A DNA stretch of 64,000 nucleotides from Lentibacillus populi (GTDB lineage: Bacteria > Bacillota > Bacilli > Bacillales > Amphibacillaceae). The stretch is from positions 41,290 through 105,289 of the forward strand of contig BMJD01000010.1 of assembly GCA_014642895.1 (NCBI GenBank), given 5' to 3'. The translations under genes and the position numbers were made by a program. The notes under the pieces are model-generated. The model saw nothing but the letters and a program-made list of their open reading frames with translations. It made no database searches and was not told where the DNA came from. This document shows positions 1 through 9,728 of this stretch, in pieces; the stretch's first letter is position 1, and the number at the start of each line of letters is the position of its first letter.

Positions 1-756
1 GCCGTTATGAGCCTCGCCTCTTTGTATCTTGCCCCACCGCCAAAGGGCTGGGCACCTAAAGGATTTCGAGAAAGTGAACAAAATGGTACACGAAAAATTA
101 AACCGGATCTTTCCCAGCTTACTGCGAATGAAGCAATAAAAACGCGCCGGTTTTGGATGTTATGGTTTATGCTGTTTTTGAATGTAACATGTGGAATTGC
201 TATCATTTCAGTTGCATCTCCAATGGCTCAGCAAATTGCCGGGATGACACCTGCCGCGGCTGCAGCCATGGTTGGAATTATGGGGTTATTTAATGGTGGC
301 GGTCGGATCGGCTGGGCAACGTTGTCAGACTATATCGGACGTCCAAATGTTTATACCACGTTTTTTGTGATTCAAATTGCTGCATTCTTGCTTTTGCCAT
401 TTGCTGCAAGTGCAATATTGCTGCAAATACTGGTGTTTTTCATTGTGTCCTGTTACGGTGGTGGCTTCTCATCCGTTCCTGCTTATATTGGCGATATATT
501 CGGGACAAAACAGCTCGGTGCTATTCACGGTTATATTCTGACTGCCTGGGCAATGGCTGGCGTGGCTGGTCCGCTTCTTTTATCACTAATTTATGATTCA
601 ACGAAAAGCTACAATATTACGATGTTTGTCTTTGGCATTCTTTTCATCGTTGCTTTGATTCTTTCCCTATGGATCAGGGTTGATATGAAACGATTACAAG
701 GTGAGCAATATGATGCAAACATCGAAATTTCGGGTATTGTTAATGAACCACGTTAG
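1..756 (+). CDS. MFS transporter of the oxalate/formate antiporter type, C-terminal part
   Basis: The reading frame is already open at base 1, so the gene begins upstream and only about the last 250 residues are present. The visible part starts with a cytoplasmic loop containing PPPKGW, which in the OFA family follows transmembrane helix 6. Six hydrophobic segments follow, roughly one every 30-35 residues, and then a charged tail. A GGGRIGWATLSD stretch matches the conserved MFS loop between helices 8 and 9 (GR..wG.lSD). OFA-family proteins move small carboxylates such as oxalate or formate across the cytoplasmic membrane. The next genes downstream are fdhD and a formate-dehydrogenase-like enzyme, so formate is the most plausible substrate, but this is inference. 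The gap to fdhD is 89 bp and no terminator is visible, so cotranscription is possible. Confidence 0.8.
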   Translation, partial: AVMSLASLYLAPPPKGWAPKGFRESEQNGTRKIKPDLSQLTANEAIKTRRFWMLWFMLFLNVTCGIAIISVASPMAQQIAGMTPAAAAAMVGIMGLFNGGGRIGWATLSDYIGRPNVYTTFFVIQIAAFLLLPFAASAILLQILVFFIVSCYGGGFSSVPAYIGDIFGTKQLGAIHGYILTAWAMAGVAGPLLLSLIYDSTKSYNITMFVFGILFIVALILSLWIRVDMKRLQGEQYDANIEISGIVNEPR

Positions 757-845
757 TGGAATCATCGGCGCTTGTTAGAAATATAATTTAATAGTCGGTC
801 TTACGTGGGAAAAGGTATGGTTTATGGTCAAAGGGAGGAGCGATT

Positions 846-1658
846 ATGGACAAAAATAGTACAACATTATGGAAGACAACGAAATATCATCACCACCTGC
901 AGACAATAGAGGAAGACGAAATCGCTCGCGAATCGGCAATGACGATTGTGATCAACGGTACACAATACGCCACGATTGTTTGTACGCCAAATCATCTAGA
1001 AGAATTAGTTATTGGCTTCTTGGCTTCAGAAGGTATTATTCGATCGATCGGACAAATGAGAGCATTAACAATTGACGATGTGGCGGGGTTTGCTTATGTC
1101 GAGCTCGTTAACACGATCGAATTTACGGAACGAACTGAACGATGGATTGGTTCCTGCTGTGGTAAAAGCAGGGAATTTTATTTGAAACAGGACGTTAAAA
1201 CAGCTAAAACGATTACAACAAGAATAACGATTTCCACTGATCAGGCGCTTGACTTGATGAAACAATTCGATTACATCGCCGAGGCGTTTGATCGTACTGG
1301 TGGTGTACACCAGGCAGCACTGGCAGCTGGCAACGGCATTATCAGCTCCTTCATTGACATTGGCAGACACAATGCGCTTGATAAGCTATATGGATTTATT
1401 TTGCAAAATAAACTGTCAATGAAAGATAAATGTATTTTATTTAGTGGCAGGATTTCCTCTGAAGTAGTCTTGAAGGTATCCAAAATGGGAGGGGGCATTC
1501 TGTTAGCAAAATCAGCGCCTACAGATTTGGCATTAAAACTGGCTGATGATTTGCACATTACGGCAGTTGGTTTTGTCCGCAAAAATAAACTGAATGTATA
1601 TACACATGATTCGCGCATATATGGGGATGTGCAGCGGAATCTGTATTTTTCCAAATAG
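846..1658 (+). CDS. fdhD: Formate dehydrogenase accessory sulfurtransferase FdhD
   Basis: This 270-residue protein has the FdhD hallmarks. A Cys-Cys pair at residues 104-105 sits in GSCCGKS, the flexible loop that carries the transferred sulfur. GGVHQAAL lies near residue 152, and the C-terminal [10 protein letters not shown] and SAPTDLAL motifs are present. FdhD passes persulfide sulfur from a cysteine desulfurase to the molybdenum cofactor so that formate dehydrogenase becomes active. A strong ribosome site, GGGAGGAG at 833-840, precedes the ATG. The stop lies 13 bp before the oxidoreductase start, so the pair is almost certainly one operon, which fits an enzyme and its maturation factor. 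The adjacent-Cys form (CC rather than CxxC) is typical of Bacillus FdhD proteins. Confidence 0.93.
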   Translation: MDKNSTTLWKTTKYHHHLQTIEEDEIARESAMTIVINGTQYATIVCTPNHLEELVIGFLASEGIIRSIGQMRALTIDDVAGFAYVELVNTIEFTERTERWIGSCCGKSREFYLKQDVKTAKTITTRITISTDQALDLMKQFDYIAEAFDRTGGVHQAALAAGNGIISSFIDIGRHNALDKLYGFILQNKLSMKDKCILFSGRISSEVVLKVSKMGGGILLAKSAPTDLALKLADDLHITAVGFVRKNKLNVYTHDSRIYGDVQRNLYFSK

Positions 1659-1671
1659 GGAGGAAAGCTTG

Positions 1672-4611
1672 ATGCAAAAGCATATCATTGTAACAATAAA
1701 TGGTAGAGAATATCTGGCAGAACCAGGACAGCTTTTACTAGATTTGATAAATACTACGGGCGAATTTGTACCACAAATATGTTATAACGAATCACTAGGG
1801 CCCATTCAGACCTGTGACACGTGCATGGTCAAGGTCAATGGGGAAATTGTCCGCGCATGTGGTACAACCATTACCGAGGCGATGGAGGTGGAGACAACCG
1901 CTGAAATGGTCCATACTGCACAGAAGGAAGCGTTAGACAGAATATTAGAAAAGCATGAATTGTATTGTACGGTTTGCGATTACAACAATGGAACATGCGA
2001 GATTCATAATATGGTTGCTGATTTCGGATTGGAACATCAGGCAAGGCCTTTTCAAGCAAAGCCATATGAGGTTGATCGTTCGTCCAAGTTTTACCGGTAT
2101 GATCCGGATCAATGTATCTTATGTGGGCGCTGTGTTGAAGTTTGTCAGGATGTTCAGGTGAATGAAACTTTACTTATTGACTGGGACAGAGAACAACCGC
2201 GTGTTATCTGGGATAATGACGTACCAATTGATCAATCATCTTGTGTCAGTTGCGGCCAGTGTGCAACGGTTTGCCCCTGTAATGCGATAATGGAAACGTC
2301 CATGGAAGGCGAAGCTGGCTATATGACCGACCATAAACCAGGCTTGTTACGCTCGATGATTGAAGTAACGAAAAAAGCAGAAACGGGGTACGGGCCTTTA
2401 TTTGCGGTCTCGGATACAGAAGCCGCAATGCGGGAAGAACGGATTGAAAAAACGAAGACGGTATGTACATACTGTGGGGTAGGCTGTACGTTTGATGTAT
2501 GGACAAAGGACCGGAAAATATTAAAAGTCCAGCCACAAAAAGATTCCCCAGCAAATGGCATTTCCACTTGTGTAAAAGGGAAATTCGGCTGGGATTACGT
2601 GAATTCAGAGGAACGGATTACTAGGCCGCTCATCCGAAAAGAGGATCATTTTGCTGAAGTGGAATGGGAAGAAGCATTGGACTTTATCGCAAAACGATTT
2701 CAGGAAATTAGCGCAGAACATGGTCCAGATGCACTTGGCTTTATTTCTTCATCGAAAGCAACCAATGAAGAATCGTATCTTATGCAAAAGCTGGCAAGAC
2801 AAGTTATTGGTACAAATAATGTGGATAATTGCTCCCGCTACTGTCAGGCTCCTGCAACGAAAGGGCTGTTTCGGACTGTTGGGCATGGCGGTGATTCCGG
2901 TTCGATTGACGATATCGCCCAAGCAGATATGGTGATAGTTATTGGGTCGAATACTGCGGAGTCACATCCCGTTATTGCCTCAAGAATTAAGCGTTCACAC
3001 AAACTTTTCGGGCAAAAACTGTACGTGTTCGATTTACGGAAACATGAAATGGCCCAGCGAGCCGATCGATTTTTCCGGCCCAAAAGCGGAACTGATTTAG
3101 TCTGGTTGTCTGCCGTGACAAAATATATTATTGACCAAGGCTGGGAAAACCGGGAGTTTATTGATAAATGGGTCAATAACTTTGCTGAATACAAAAAAAG
3201 TCTGGAAAAATTTACGTTAGCGTATGCTGAGGAATTAACGGGAATTTCCCAAGCCGATTTAAAGGAAATTGCCCAGGAAATAGTTCGTGTCGATAAATTG
3301 GCCATTTGCTGGGCGATGGGTGTAACACAGCATACGTTGGGAAGTGACACAAGCACGGCAATATCCAATTTGTTGCTAATCACCGGTAACTATATGCGAA
3401 ATGGTACTGGGGCATATCCGTTAAGGGGACACAATAATGTACAAGGGTGCAGTGATTTTGGTAGTATGCCAGACTTCTTCCCGGGCTATGAAAAAGTAAC
3501 CGATGATGCAGTTCGGGAGCGTTATGAAAAAGCATGGAATACTGAGATTCCAAGAGAACCGGGTAAGGACAACCATGAGATGATCCGTGCTATTCATGAT
3601 GGTGAGCTCCATTCTTTATATGTTTTAGGGGAAGATACTGGTGTTGTCGATGCAAATATAAACTACGTAACTAATGCCTTCGAAAAATTGGATTTCTTTA
3701 TTGTACAGGATTTATTCTTAACGAAAACAGCTGAATATGCTGACGTTATTTTGCCAGCAGTCCCTAGTCTGGAAAAAGAAGGAACGTTTACGAACACCGA
3801 ACGGCGCATCCAACGGTTATACCAAGCACTTGATCCGGTCGGGGATGCAAAGCCGGATTGGCAAATCATCACGTTAATTGCAAAAGAAATGGGCTATGAC
3901 TGGAATTACTCCCATCCATCGGAAATTATGGATGAAGCAGCAAAACTTGCTTCATTATTTAGAGGAGTAAGCTATGATCGTTTAACAGGCTATAGTAGTT
4001 TGCAATGGCCGGTTTTACAAGATGGTACTGATACACCGTTATTATATGTTGATGGGTTTCCGTTTGAGGATAATAAGGCGCAATTGTACCCATTGGATTT
4101 TAACTATGATTATGATACAGATGAGGAATACGATTTGCATGTTAACAATGGTCGGGTGCTTGAGCATTTTCATGAAGGTAATATGACCTATAAATCAGCA
4201 GGATTAACGCATGAATTACCAAACGCATTTGTCGAAATTTCCCATGAGCTGGCCAAGGATCGTGGTGTCGAAGAAGGGGCGAAAGTGAAGCTGATCTCAA
4301 GAGAAGGAGAAGTAAAAGTATCAGTCCATATAACAGATCGAGTACAAGGGAAAGAGCTTTATTTGCCCTTAAATGATAATGGGAAATCGGCAATTAATTA
4401 TTTAACGAATAATAAAGTCGATAAGGATAGTAATACACCGGCTTACAAGGAAGTAGCCGCGAAAATGGTAGTTTTGCAGAGAAAAGGGAATAGTCCAATC
4501 CCATCACACAACCACAGGAAAGGGAATCGGCAGCCGCAAATCAGTGTCAATGTGGAACGAAAATGGGAACGTAAAGACTATATCTTTCCAGGAAGCAAGG
4601 TGAAAAACTAG
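1672..4611 (+). CDS. fdhF: Molybdopterin formate-dehydrogenase-like oxidoreductase, alpha subunit
   Basis: The protein has 979 residues from an ATG at 1672, preceded by AGGGAGGAAAG; an upstream in-frame start inside fdhD is less likely. The N-terminus holds a 2Fe-2S ferredoxin domain (Cys37, 48, 51, 63), then a His/Cys NuoG-like region, then two 4Fe-4S clusters (Cys148/151/154/158 and Cys191/194/197/201). The Mo-bisMGD catalytic domain follows with its own 4Fe-4S motif (Cys265, 268, 272, 300). The likely Mo ligand is Cys391 in [11 protein letters not shown], the position of selenocysteine in E. coli FdhF. The next residue is Gln, where E. coli has a catalytic His. The substrate Arg motif [10 protein letters not shown] is kept. 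The layout matches B. subtilis YrhE/YjgC, putative cytoplasmic formate dehydrogenases. The last base overlaps the GTG of the DUF1641 gene. Confidence 0.92.
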   Translation: MQKHIIVTINGREYLAEPGQLLLDLINTTGEFVPQICYNESLGPIQTCDTCMVKVNGEIVRACGTTITEAMEVETTAEMVHTAQKEALDRILEKHELYCTVCDYNNGTCEIHNMVADFGLEHQARPFQAKPYEVDRSSKFYRYDPDQCILCGRCVEVCQDVQVNETLLIDWDREQPRVIWDNDVPIDQSSCVSCGQCATVCPCNAIMETSMEGEAGYMTDHKPGLLRSMIEVTKKAETGYGPLFAVSDTEAAMREERIEKTKTVCTYCGVGCTFDVWTKDRKILKVQPQKDSPANGISTCVKGKFGWDYVNSEERITRPLIRKEDHFAEVEWEEALDFIAKRFQEISAEHGPDALGFISSSKATNEESYLMQKLARQVIGTNNVDNCSRYCQAPATKGLFRTVGHGGDSGSIDDIAQADMVIVIGSNTAESHPVIASRIKRSHKLFGQKLYVFDLRKHEMAQRADRFFRPKSGTDLVWLSAVTKYIIDQGWENREFIDKWVNNFAEYKKSLEKFTLAYAEELTGISQADLKEIAQEIVRVDKLAICWAMGVTQHTLGSDTSTAISNLLLITGNYMRNGTGAYPLRGHNNVQGCSDFGSMPDFFPGYEKVTDDAVRERYEKAWNTEIPREPGKDNHEMIRAIHDGELHSLYVLGEDTGVVDANINYVTNAFEKLDFFIVQDLFLTKTAEYADVILPAVPSLEKEGTFTNTERRIQRLYQALDPVGDAKPDWQIITLIAKEMGYDWNYSHPSEIMDEAAKLASLFRGVSYDRLTGYSSLQWPVLQDGTDTPLLYVDGFPFEDNKAQLYPLDFNYDYDTDEEYDLHVNNGRVLEHFHEGNMTYKSAGLTHELPNAFVEISHELAKDRGVEEGAKVKLISREGEVKVSVHITDRVQGKELYLPLNDNGKSAINYLTNNKVDKDSNTPAYKEVAAKMVVLQRKGNSPIPSHNHRKGNRQPQISVNVERKWERKDYIFPGSKVKN

Positions 4612-5078
4612 TGGCAAATCCTATTTCAAGCATTAAACGAATGGAAATTCCTGAAGAGGTCATTCAGGAGCGCAATATAGAAGAAGTCATAAAAGCTGTC
4701 AGTGATAATAAAGAAGCTATTTTGAAAGGCATTGATTTATTGTCAACGATCCATGATAATGGGTTCCTTGATATGATAAACGCGCTTGTGAAGCATAAAG
4801 AAGAAGCAATGGAAAATATTATGGGGGAACTGAACAAGGAACAGTATGCCGAAATAATGGAGAATGCCGGAAAATTGGTTTTCCTGCTTGGTGATCTCCG
4901 GGTGGATGATCTGAAATATTTTACAACTAAACTAAACAACGCGATGGAAGAGGCACGCACATATGAACGAACTGAACCAACCAGACCGCTCGATCTGTTA
5001 AAGGCGCTTAAGGATCCCGAGATTAATAAAAGTATTACGATGATGCTGCAGTTTTTGCGGGGAATGGGAAAGCCGTAG
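4611..5078 (+). CDS. DUF1641 protein, partner of the formate-dehydrogenase-like enzyme (YrhD-like)
   Basis: This 155-residue, mostly helical, charged protein begins at a GTG whose G is also the last base of the upstream TAG, so the two genes are translationally coupled. Residues 20-110 carry the DUF1641 pattern of short helices (for example NGFLDMINALVKHKEEA), and the C-terminal LLKALKDPEINKSI is also typical. In Bacillus the same protein (YrhD, YjgD) always sits next to an FdhF-like oxidoreductase. It is probably a small associated subunit or assembly factor, but its biochemical role is not established. A rho-independent terminator follows within 12 bp and closes the operon. Confidence 0.85.
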   Translation: MANPISSIKRMEIPEEVIQERNIEEVIKAVSDNKEAILKGIDLLSTIHDNGFLDMINALVKHKEEAMENIMGELNKEQYAEIMENAGKLVFLLGDLRVDDLKYFTTKLNNAMEEARTYERTEPTRPLDLLKALKDPEINKSITMMLQFLRGMGKP

Positions 5079-5089
5079 ATTAGCAGTAG

Positions 5090-5120
5090 AAGGCTGTCCG
5101 ATGAAAGGACAGCCTTCTTT
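5090..5120 (+). terminator. Rho-independent terminator of the fdhD-fdhF-DUF1641 operon
   Basis: A perfect 10-bp stem, AAGGCTGTCC/GGACAGCCTT, has a 7-nt loop and is followed by CTTT. It lies 11 bp after the DUF1641 stop codon. Confidence 0.85.
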
Positions 5121-5237
5121 ATGACAAGAGAGCTATGGCTGTGCAGTTTACTAAATCTAAATATACGAATATTCGGGTCATTCTGTTTGAGGTTGCAGGT
5201 TAGTACACCGACTACAATGCCAGCAGTCGCTTGTAGG

Positions 5238-5930
5238 CTAAAACATCTCGTCTTCCAATTTTTCCGTATCCAGCAGGAAAAAACCGGCTTTATCCATTGT
5301 TACCAATTTTTGCTTTCGCAGCTGTGTTAATGTACGGCTTACCGTTTCACGACTGGATCCAATCATGTTGGCAAGCTCCCGGTTGGTAAAATGGGTAGCT
5401 ACACGAATGTGACGATCGCTTGTCTTCGTGCCGTATTGCCGGGCAAGCCGTAATAGAAGCTTAACAATTTGTTCGTACGTATTGTGCAAAATCTTCTCTT
5501 CCAATCTACTTTGCAAATCAACGATAATATCACCTAACACACGAAATAACTTTATGCAAATTTCCGGATGGGTGATAAGAAAGTTTTCAAAAGAATGGAT
5601 TGGAATATAGATTAGCGTAGCATCCTCCAGTATCTCCGCATGTGCCGGGTAATTGTCCTGTCTGAAAAAGCCTTGATGGGGAAACATATCATCACGCTGC
5701 AGGACATTAACGATTTGCTCCTTTCCATGAAAATCTGTCTTGTATATTTTCACTTTTCCCTGGTGGATAAAATAGACGTTCGTTAATGGGTCTCCTTGCA
5801 TGAATATGTGTGTCCCACGCCGGTATATTCGAGATTTTGCAAGATCTACAATCGGTTCCATTTCATAATCCGTTAAATCTTTGAATAAGGGAACTTTTTG
5901 CAGAAGCTCCTGAATGGATTGACTGTTCAT
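5238..5930 (-). CDS. Crp/Fnr-family transcriptional regulator without an iron-sulfur motif
   Basis: This 230-residue protein has an N-terminal cyclic-nucleotide-binding-type beta-barrel (about residues 10-125, with RRGTHIFMQGDP and GKVKIYK), a long dimer helix, and a C-terminal Crp helix-turn-helix. The recognition segment is NRELANMIGSSRETVSRTL. It has no Cys cluster and no good cAMP-binding signature, so the effector cannot be read from sequence. I chose the second ATG (5928-5930) because the GAGG ribosome site would touch the first one; the choice removes two residues. It is transcribed divergently from the DUF2249 gene, and a Crp/Fnr-type box lies in the shared intergenic region. It could therefore regulate itself and the DUF2249/radical-SAM genes. 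Confidence 0.88.
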   Translation of the reverse strand: MNSQSIQELLQKVPLFKDLTDYEMEPIVDLAKSRIYRRGTHIFMQGDPLTNVYFIHQGKVKIYKTDFHGKEQIVNVLQRDDMFPHQGFFRQDNYPAHAEILEDATLIYIPIHSFENFLITHPEICIKLFRVLGDIIVDLQSRLEEKILHNTYEQIVKLLLRLARQYGTKTSDRHIRVATHFTNRELANMIGSSRETVSRTLTQLRKQKLVTMDKAGFFLLDTEKLEDEMF

Positions 5931-6036
5931 AATCATCCTCTTTTCTGCAGATAAAATCTTAAATATTGATCCTTATTTATCATTTTAGCACGTTCCACCC
6001 CAAGTTATTAGCCTAATTGTCAACAGTTTTTAATAG

Positions 6037-6052
6037 CGTGATAAAAATCATA
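6037..6052. promoter_or_regulatory. Putative Fnr/Crp-type operator upstream of the DUF2249 gene
   Basis: CGTGA-N6-TCATA matches the Bacillus Fnr/Crp consensus TGTGA-N6-TCACA at 8 of 10 positions, and its core TGATAAAAATCA is palindromic. It is centred about 95 bp before the DUF2249 start. A possible -10 (TATATA, 6079-6084) puts the centre near -46. It could also serve the divergent regulator gene. Confidence 0.55.
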
Positions 6053-6139
6053 GTTGGAAGGTGTTTATTCTCACATCCTATATAGCATTTATCCTTTATA
6101 GTAAGTGTGTGGTAATAAAACGAAGAGGGAGGAAAAATA

Positions 6140-6382
6140 ATGGACAACATAGACTTTGTAACCAAAATCCATGCCCCGGAGATTGAGCCGCGTTTTCGTC
6201 ATCCGAAGATTTTCGAAATATTTGATAGTTTAAAGCCGGGCGAATATATGGAGCTTTCCAATGATCATGATCCAAAACCACTTCATTATCAATTGATGAT
6301 CGAACGGGGGGAAGCTGCATTTACATGGGAATATACGGAACAGGGACCAGCAATATGGCGAGTTACTATCGGTAAAAAATAA
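6140..6382 (+). CDS. DUF2249 domain protein
   Basis: This 80-residue protein consists of one DUF2249 domain. Its hallmarks are RHPKIFEIFDSLKPGE near the N-terminus, NDHDPKPLHYQ in the middle, and a C-terminal GPAIWRVTI strand. The GAGGGAGG ribosome site is strong. DUF2249 proteins have a small alpha/beta fold, often occur beside nitrate/nitrite, hemerythrin-like or heme-related genes, and have no firmly assigned activity. Here the gene sits between a Crp-type regulator and a radical-SAM gene, with Fnr-type boxes in front of both. A role under low oxygen is therefore likely but inferred. Confidence 0.85.
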   Translation: MDNIDFVTKIHAPEIEPRFRHPKIFEIFDSLKPGEYMELSNDHDPKPLHYQLMIERGEAAFTWEYTEQGPAIWRVTIGKK

Positions 6383-6577
6383 TATAAGATGAAGCTCAGG
6401 AAGTCAGTAAAATTTAAGCAGTGAATCTCTTCTGTAGCGAAAAGTTTTTTACAGTATACCCTGTTAAAAACTATGAAGGACTCTTGAAACATCAGCATTA
6501 CCAGCCCAAAATTTGATAATGGGATCCGCCAAACAAATTCAAGGGACCTTCAAAGCGAAGACATTTGCAATGATATT

Positions 6578-6620
6578 TGTGAACTTCATCACATCCAATA
6601 CTTGAAAATCGTGGTACAGT
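6578..6620 (+). promoter_or_regulatory. Fnr-type operator and -10 element for the radical-SAM gene
   Basis: TGTGA-ACTTCA-TCACA at 6578-6593 matches all ten conserved bases of the B. subtilis Fnr/Crp site. A -10 element, TACAGT, lies at 6615-6620. With a start about 7 bp downstream, the operator is centred at -41.5, the classical position for activation by Crp/Fnr proteins. No good -35 is seen, which fits an activator-dependent promoter. Confidence 0.75.
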
Positions 6621-6657
6621 AAGCGTAGTGTCGTAATGATTGGTAGGAGATGGTTTT

Positions 6658-7788
6658 ATGTTTACACAAGATTACAATAAAAACCCATTTATTGTAATAT
6701 GGGAATTGACACGTGCATGTGCATTAAAATGTTTGCATTGCCGCGCCGAGGCTCAGTATCATCGGGATCCGAGAGAATTAACGTTTGAAGAAGGAAAGAA
6801 ATTAATTGATGATATTTATGAAATGGATAATCCAATGCTTGTCTTTACCGGCGGTGATCCATTGGAGCGGCCGGATGTTTTTGAGATTGCCGAATATGCA
6901 GTGCACAAAGGGGTTCGCGTATCGATGACACCGTCCGCAACCCCGAATGTCACAAAGGAAGCAATGAAGAAGGCAAAAGATGTCGGACTGGCACGCTGGG
7001 CATTCAGCATTGATGGTCATTGCGCCGAGGTTCATGACCATTTTCGCGGTACAACCGGTTCATTCGATTTAACAATGAATGCGATTAATTATTTGCACGA
7101 ATTGGAAATGCCATTGCAAATTAATACAGTCATTTCCCGGTACAATGTTGATTATTTAGATGAACTTGCTGAAATGGTAGAACAGTTGGGCTGTGTGCTG
7201 TGGAGTGTATTTTTCCTCGTACCGACTGGGCGAGGGAAAGAATCGGATATGATCTCACCAGCAGAGCACGAACGTGTCTTACGCTGGTTATATAATTTAT
7301 CCAAACGGGTGCCATTCGACATTAAAACAACTGCAGCTCAGCACTATCGACGCGTCGTTATCCAAGGTAAAATGCGGGAACATAATGGGAAAAGCAGTAC
7401 AGACCATATTTATTATGAGGATGCCTTGATGAATGGGAAGACAGGGCAAATTGACGGGCTTGGCCGTGCACCAAAAGGGGTGAATGATGGCAATGGCTTT
7501 GTATTTATTTCGCATATTGGTGATGTATATCCAAGCGGTCTGTTGCCAATTAAAGCTGGTAATGTAAGAACCACTCCGTTAGCAACGATTTACCGGGAGT
7601 CAGAAGTATTTAAAAATCTACGAGATCCAGATCAATATAAAGGGAAATGCGGTGTCTGCGAATTTCGTTTTGTTTGCGGTGGTTCAAGATCGAGAGCCTA
7701 TAATGTTACGGGGGATTACATGGAATCCGAGCCATATTGCGTGTATATACCTAAGGTGATGAGAGGGAAGAAAAGGGCTGTAAAGTAA
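6658..7788 (+). CDS. Radical SAM protein with SPASM-type C-terminal Cys region
   Basis: The protein has 376 residues. Cys21, Cys25 and Cys28 form the CxxxCxxC motif for the SAM-binding 4Fe-4S cluster, and FTGGDPLERPD supplies the conserved GGxP-type SAM contact. The C-terminus has CGVCEFRFVCGG and a later Cys, typical of SPASM/twitch domains that hold auxiliary clusters. It resembles the Bacillus group of radical SAM/SPASM proteins related to the heme-pathway enzymes AhbC/AhbD/NirJ, but the substrate is unknown. I chose the ATG at 6658, with TAGGAGA 8-14 bp upstream, over an in-frame TTG at 6640. A perfect Fnr-type box at -41.5 suggests expression under oxygen limitation, which suits an oxygen-sensitive enzyme. 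Confidence 0.87.
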   Translation: MFTQDYNKNPFIVIWELTRACALKCLHCRAEAQYHRDPRELTFEEGKKLIDDIYEMDNPMLVFTGGDPLERPDVFEIAEYAVHKGVRVSMTPSATPNVTKEAMKKAKDVGLARWAFSIDGHCAEVHDHFRGTTGSFDLTMNAINYLHELEMPLQINTVISRYNVDYLDELAEMVEQLGCVLWSVFFLVPTGRGKESDMISPAEHERVLRWLYNLSKRVPFDIKTTAAQHYRRVVIQGKMREHNGKSSTDHIYYEDALMNGKTGQIDGLGRAPKGVNDGNGFVFISHIGDVYPSGLLPIKAGNVRTTPLATIYRESEVFKNLRDPDQYKGKCGVCEFRFVCGGSRSRAYNVTGDYMESEPYCVYIPKVMRGKKRAVK

Positions 7789-7800
7789 CTTTCATGAATA

Positions 7801-7835
7801 AAGCTTCTAGGTATTATACGCTAGAAGCTTTTGAT
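7801..7835 (+). terminator. Terminator after the radical-SAM gene
   Basis: AAGCTTCTAG and CTAGAAGCTT form a perfect 10-bp stem with a 10-nt loop, followed by TT. It lies 12 bp after the stop codon. Confidence 0.75.
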
Positions 7836-7879
7836 TCTCAGTCGAGTGACTGACAAATGATGGCAGTGTTTGTGTCCAA

Positions 7880-8581
7880 TTAATGAATACTGCAGAGGAC
7901 AACCGGGCAATTTTCACAGTTTATTTCCTTCTTTAGAAAGTTTAAATCATGAATAATAATATGTCCTTTTTTCATTGAGATAATATGATTGCGCTTTAGA
8001 TCATTTAATAGACGATTGACACTTTCCCGGGATGTACCACAGAAGTTTGCCAGCTCCTGATTAGTTAGGACGATATCAATATAGATATTTCCACTGCTTT
8101 GTTTCTTGCCATAACTATTTGACAGGCGGATCAATGTGGAAAATAACGCCCCTTTTTTCCCATGCATGACAAGATCACGAAATCTTGTTTGATCCCGGCG
8201 GAAGGATTCACTCATTACTTTCATAAATTCAATTGCCAGACTGCCGTTATTTAACAGTTTTTCTTCCAAATGAAACTTTTTAATAACAGCTACTTCTCCA
8301 TCCTCCAACACTTTTGCATTCAGAATATATTTCACATTATCATATAAAGAAAGCTCACCCACAATGTCACCTCTGTTGCAGATTCTAAGCGTGAGTTCCC
8401 TTCCGTCAGGGGATAGCTTGCCAATTTGAATTTTCCCGGATTTTATAATGTACAACTCTTCAGCTTTTTCGCCTTCCGAAAATAAAAAGGTGTCTTTTTT
8501 GATCGGTTTCGTATGGTCAACGGAAGCAAGCAGCTCCTTCAGATCATCGGACATATTGGATTTGATGTACCTCTCAGACAT
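7880..8581 (-). CDS. fnr: Fnr, oxygen-sensing transcription factor
   Basis: This 233-residue protein of the Crp/Fnr family has an N-terminal sensor barrel (FLFSEGEKAEELYIIKSGKI) and a C-terminal helix-turn-helix (NQELANFCGTSRESVNRLL). Its tail is CENCPVVLC, a C-x2-C-x4-C arrangement like the three cluster-binding cysteines at the C-terminus of B. subtilis Fnr (238 residues). That placement differs from E. coli FNR. The ATG at 8579-8581 has AAGGTGG 8 bp upstream; the frame stays open for 70 more codons, but that part does not resemble the family. B. subtilis Fnr binds TGTGA-N6-TCACA and switches on anaerobic genes. Two such boxes lie in this window, in front of the DUF2249 and radical-SAM genes. 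Confidence 0.9.
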   Translation of the reverse strand: MSERYIKSNMSDDLKELLASVDHTKPIKKDTFLFSEGEKAEELYIIKSGKIQIGKLSPDGRELTLRICNRGDIVGELSLYDNVKYILNAKVLEDGEVAVIKKFHLEEKLLNNGSLAIEFMKVMSESFRRDQTRFRDLVMHGKKGALFSTLIRLSNSYGKKQSSGNIYIDIVLTNQELANFCGTSRESVNRLLNDLKRNHIISMKKGHIIIHDLNFLKKEINCENCPVVLCSIH

Positions 8582-8856
8582 CTTAAATAACCACCTTAAA
8601 GAATAATCATATCTTCTTTCACTAAGTATAGCAGATAATATCCTTGAAATAAAAGGTAGCTGTTTAAAATTATGAATGTACAGAAGATACCGACTTCTTA
8701 AATATGTTAAATTAGAGCCGGATCTGGCAGTCACAATTTGCTCATCACATACAAATGTTTCTATCGATCCGCTAGTTTTTTGTGCTGCCATTTCCCATTG
8801 CTTCCGTGCCCAGTGCCTACTACACTAAGCTTTAGTGCAGCAAGGGGATGAGCTTA

Positions 8857-9678
8857 TTATAAAAATAAGATTACAAGTAACCCAATAGCAAAACAATAGA
8901 AAGAAAAATACTTCAAATTGCCCTGACGCATAATGTTGATAAACCATTTCAGAGCAAAGTATGATGCGATAATGGAAGCCATGAATGCGAGCAAATATGG
9001 GATCATTAATACATCAAAGTCAGGATCATTGACAATATCGGAAAGAGACATGACGGTTATTCCAAGACTTACCGGGATATATAATAGAAAAGAAAAGCGC
9101 AATGCAGTTTCCTGTTTCATTCCAAGAAGCATAGCAGCGACAATGGTTGCACCGGAGCGGCTAATTCCGGGAATTAAGGCAACCGATTGTGCCAAGCCAA
9201 CAATGATCGCATCTTTTACTGTTAAATCACCATCGTTTTTCTTCCCACGCAGGTTACGGATGATCCATAAAGCAAAACCAGTAATCAGCAGTGTTACACC
9301 GACAACCGCTACCGTGCTTAGTTTGCTGCTGATGTAATCCTCCAGCAGCAAACCAATAATGCCGGTAGGGATGGTCGCAATTACCAGATACATCACAAAT
9401 CGAAAATCACGTTTTGCCGATGCATCCTTTGTGAATATGTAGCGGAAGAAATGGTTGATTAGGCGTATAATATCGTTGCGATAGACAACTAAAACGGCAA
9501 TGAGTGATCCAAAATTGACTAGTATTTCAAAGGAAAGCCCCTTGATCTCAATACCAAACAGTTCACGTAAAATGACTAAATGTCCACTCGAAGAAATCGG
9601 GATTGGTTCAGTAATCCCTTGGAAAAATCCTAGCAGTACATACTTTACTAATAACCAGAATTCTGTAATGCCATCCAT
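8857..9678 (-). CDS. uppP: Undecaprenyl-diphosphatase UppP (BacA family)
   Basis: This 273-residue integral membrane protein has about eight hydrophobic segments and both UppP signature motifs. [17 protein letters not shown] near the N-terminus carries the catalytic (E/Q)xxxE, and PGISRSGAT lies in the middle. It removes a phosphate from undecaprenyl diphosphate to recycle the lipid carrier of cell-wall synthesis, and extra copies give bacitracin resistance. The true start is the ATG at 9676-9678, because the ribosome site TGGAGG overlaps the more upstream in-frame ATG. It stands alone between fnr and a long repeat region. Confidence 0.95.
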   Translation of the reverse strand: MDGITEFWLLVKYVLLGFFQGITEPIPISSSGHLVILRELFGIEIKGLSFEILVNFGSLIAVLVVYRNDIIRLINHFFRYIFTKDASAKRDFRFVMYLVIATIPTGIIGLLLEDYISSKLSTVAVVGVTLLITGFALWIIRNLRGKKNDGDLTVKDAIIVGLAQSVALIPGISRSGATIVAAMLLGMKQETALRFSFLLYIPVSLGITVMSLSDIVNDPDFDVLMIPYLLAFMASIIASYFALKWFINIMRQGNLKYFSFYCFAIGLLVILFL

Positions 9679-9728
9679 GAAAAAATCCTCCATTTTTTAA
9701 ATTTATAAGTAAAGAAAGTATAAAAATT

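Noticed and set aside
4142..4393. Minus-strand frame inside the fdhF gene
   Set aside because: It lies opposite a well-supported coding region and has no family signature.
8582..8791. 70-codon N-terminal extension of Fnr
   Set aside because: The family starts near the ATG at 8581, which has a proper ribosome site; the extension does not look like a domain.
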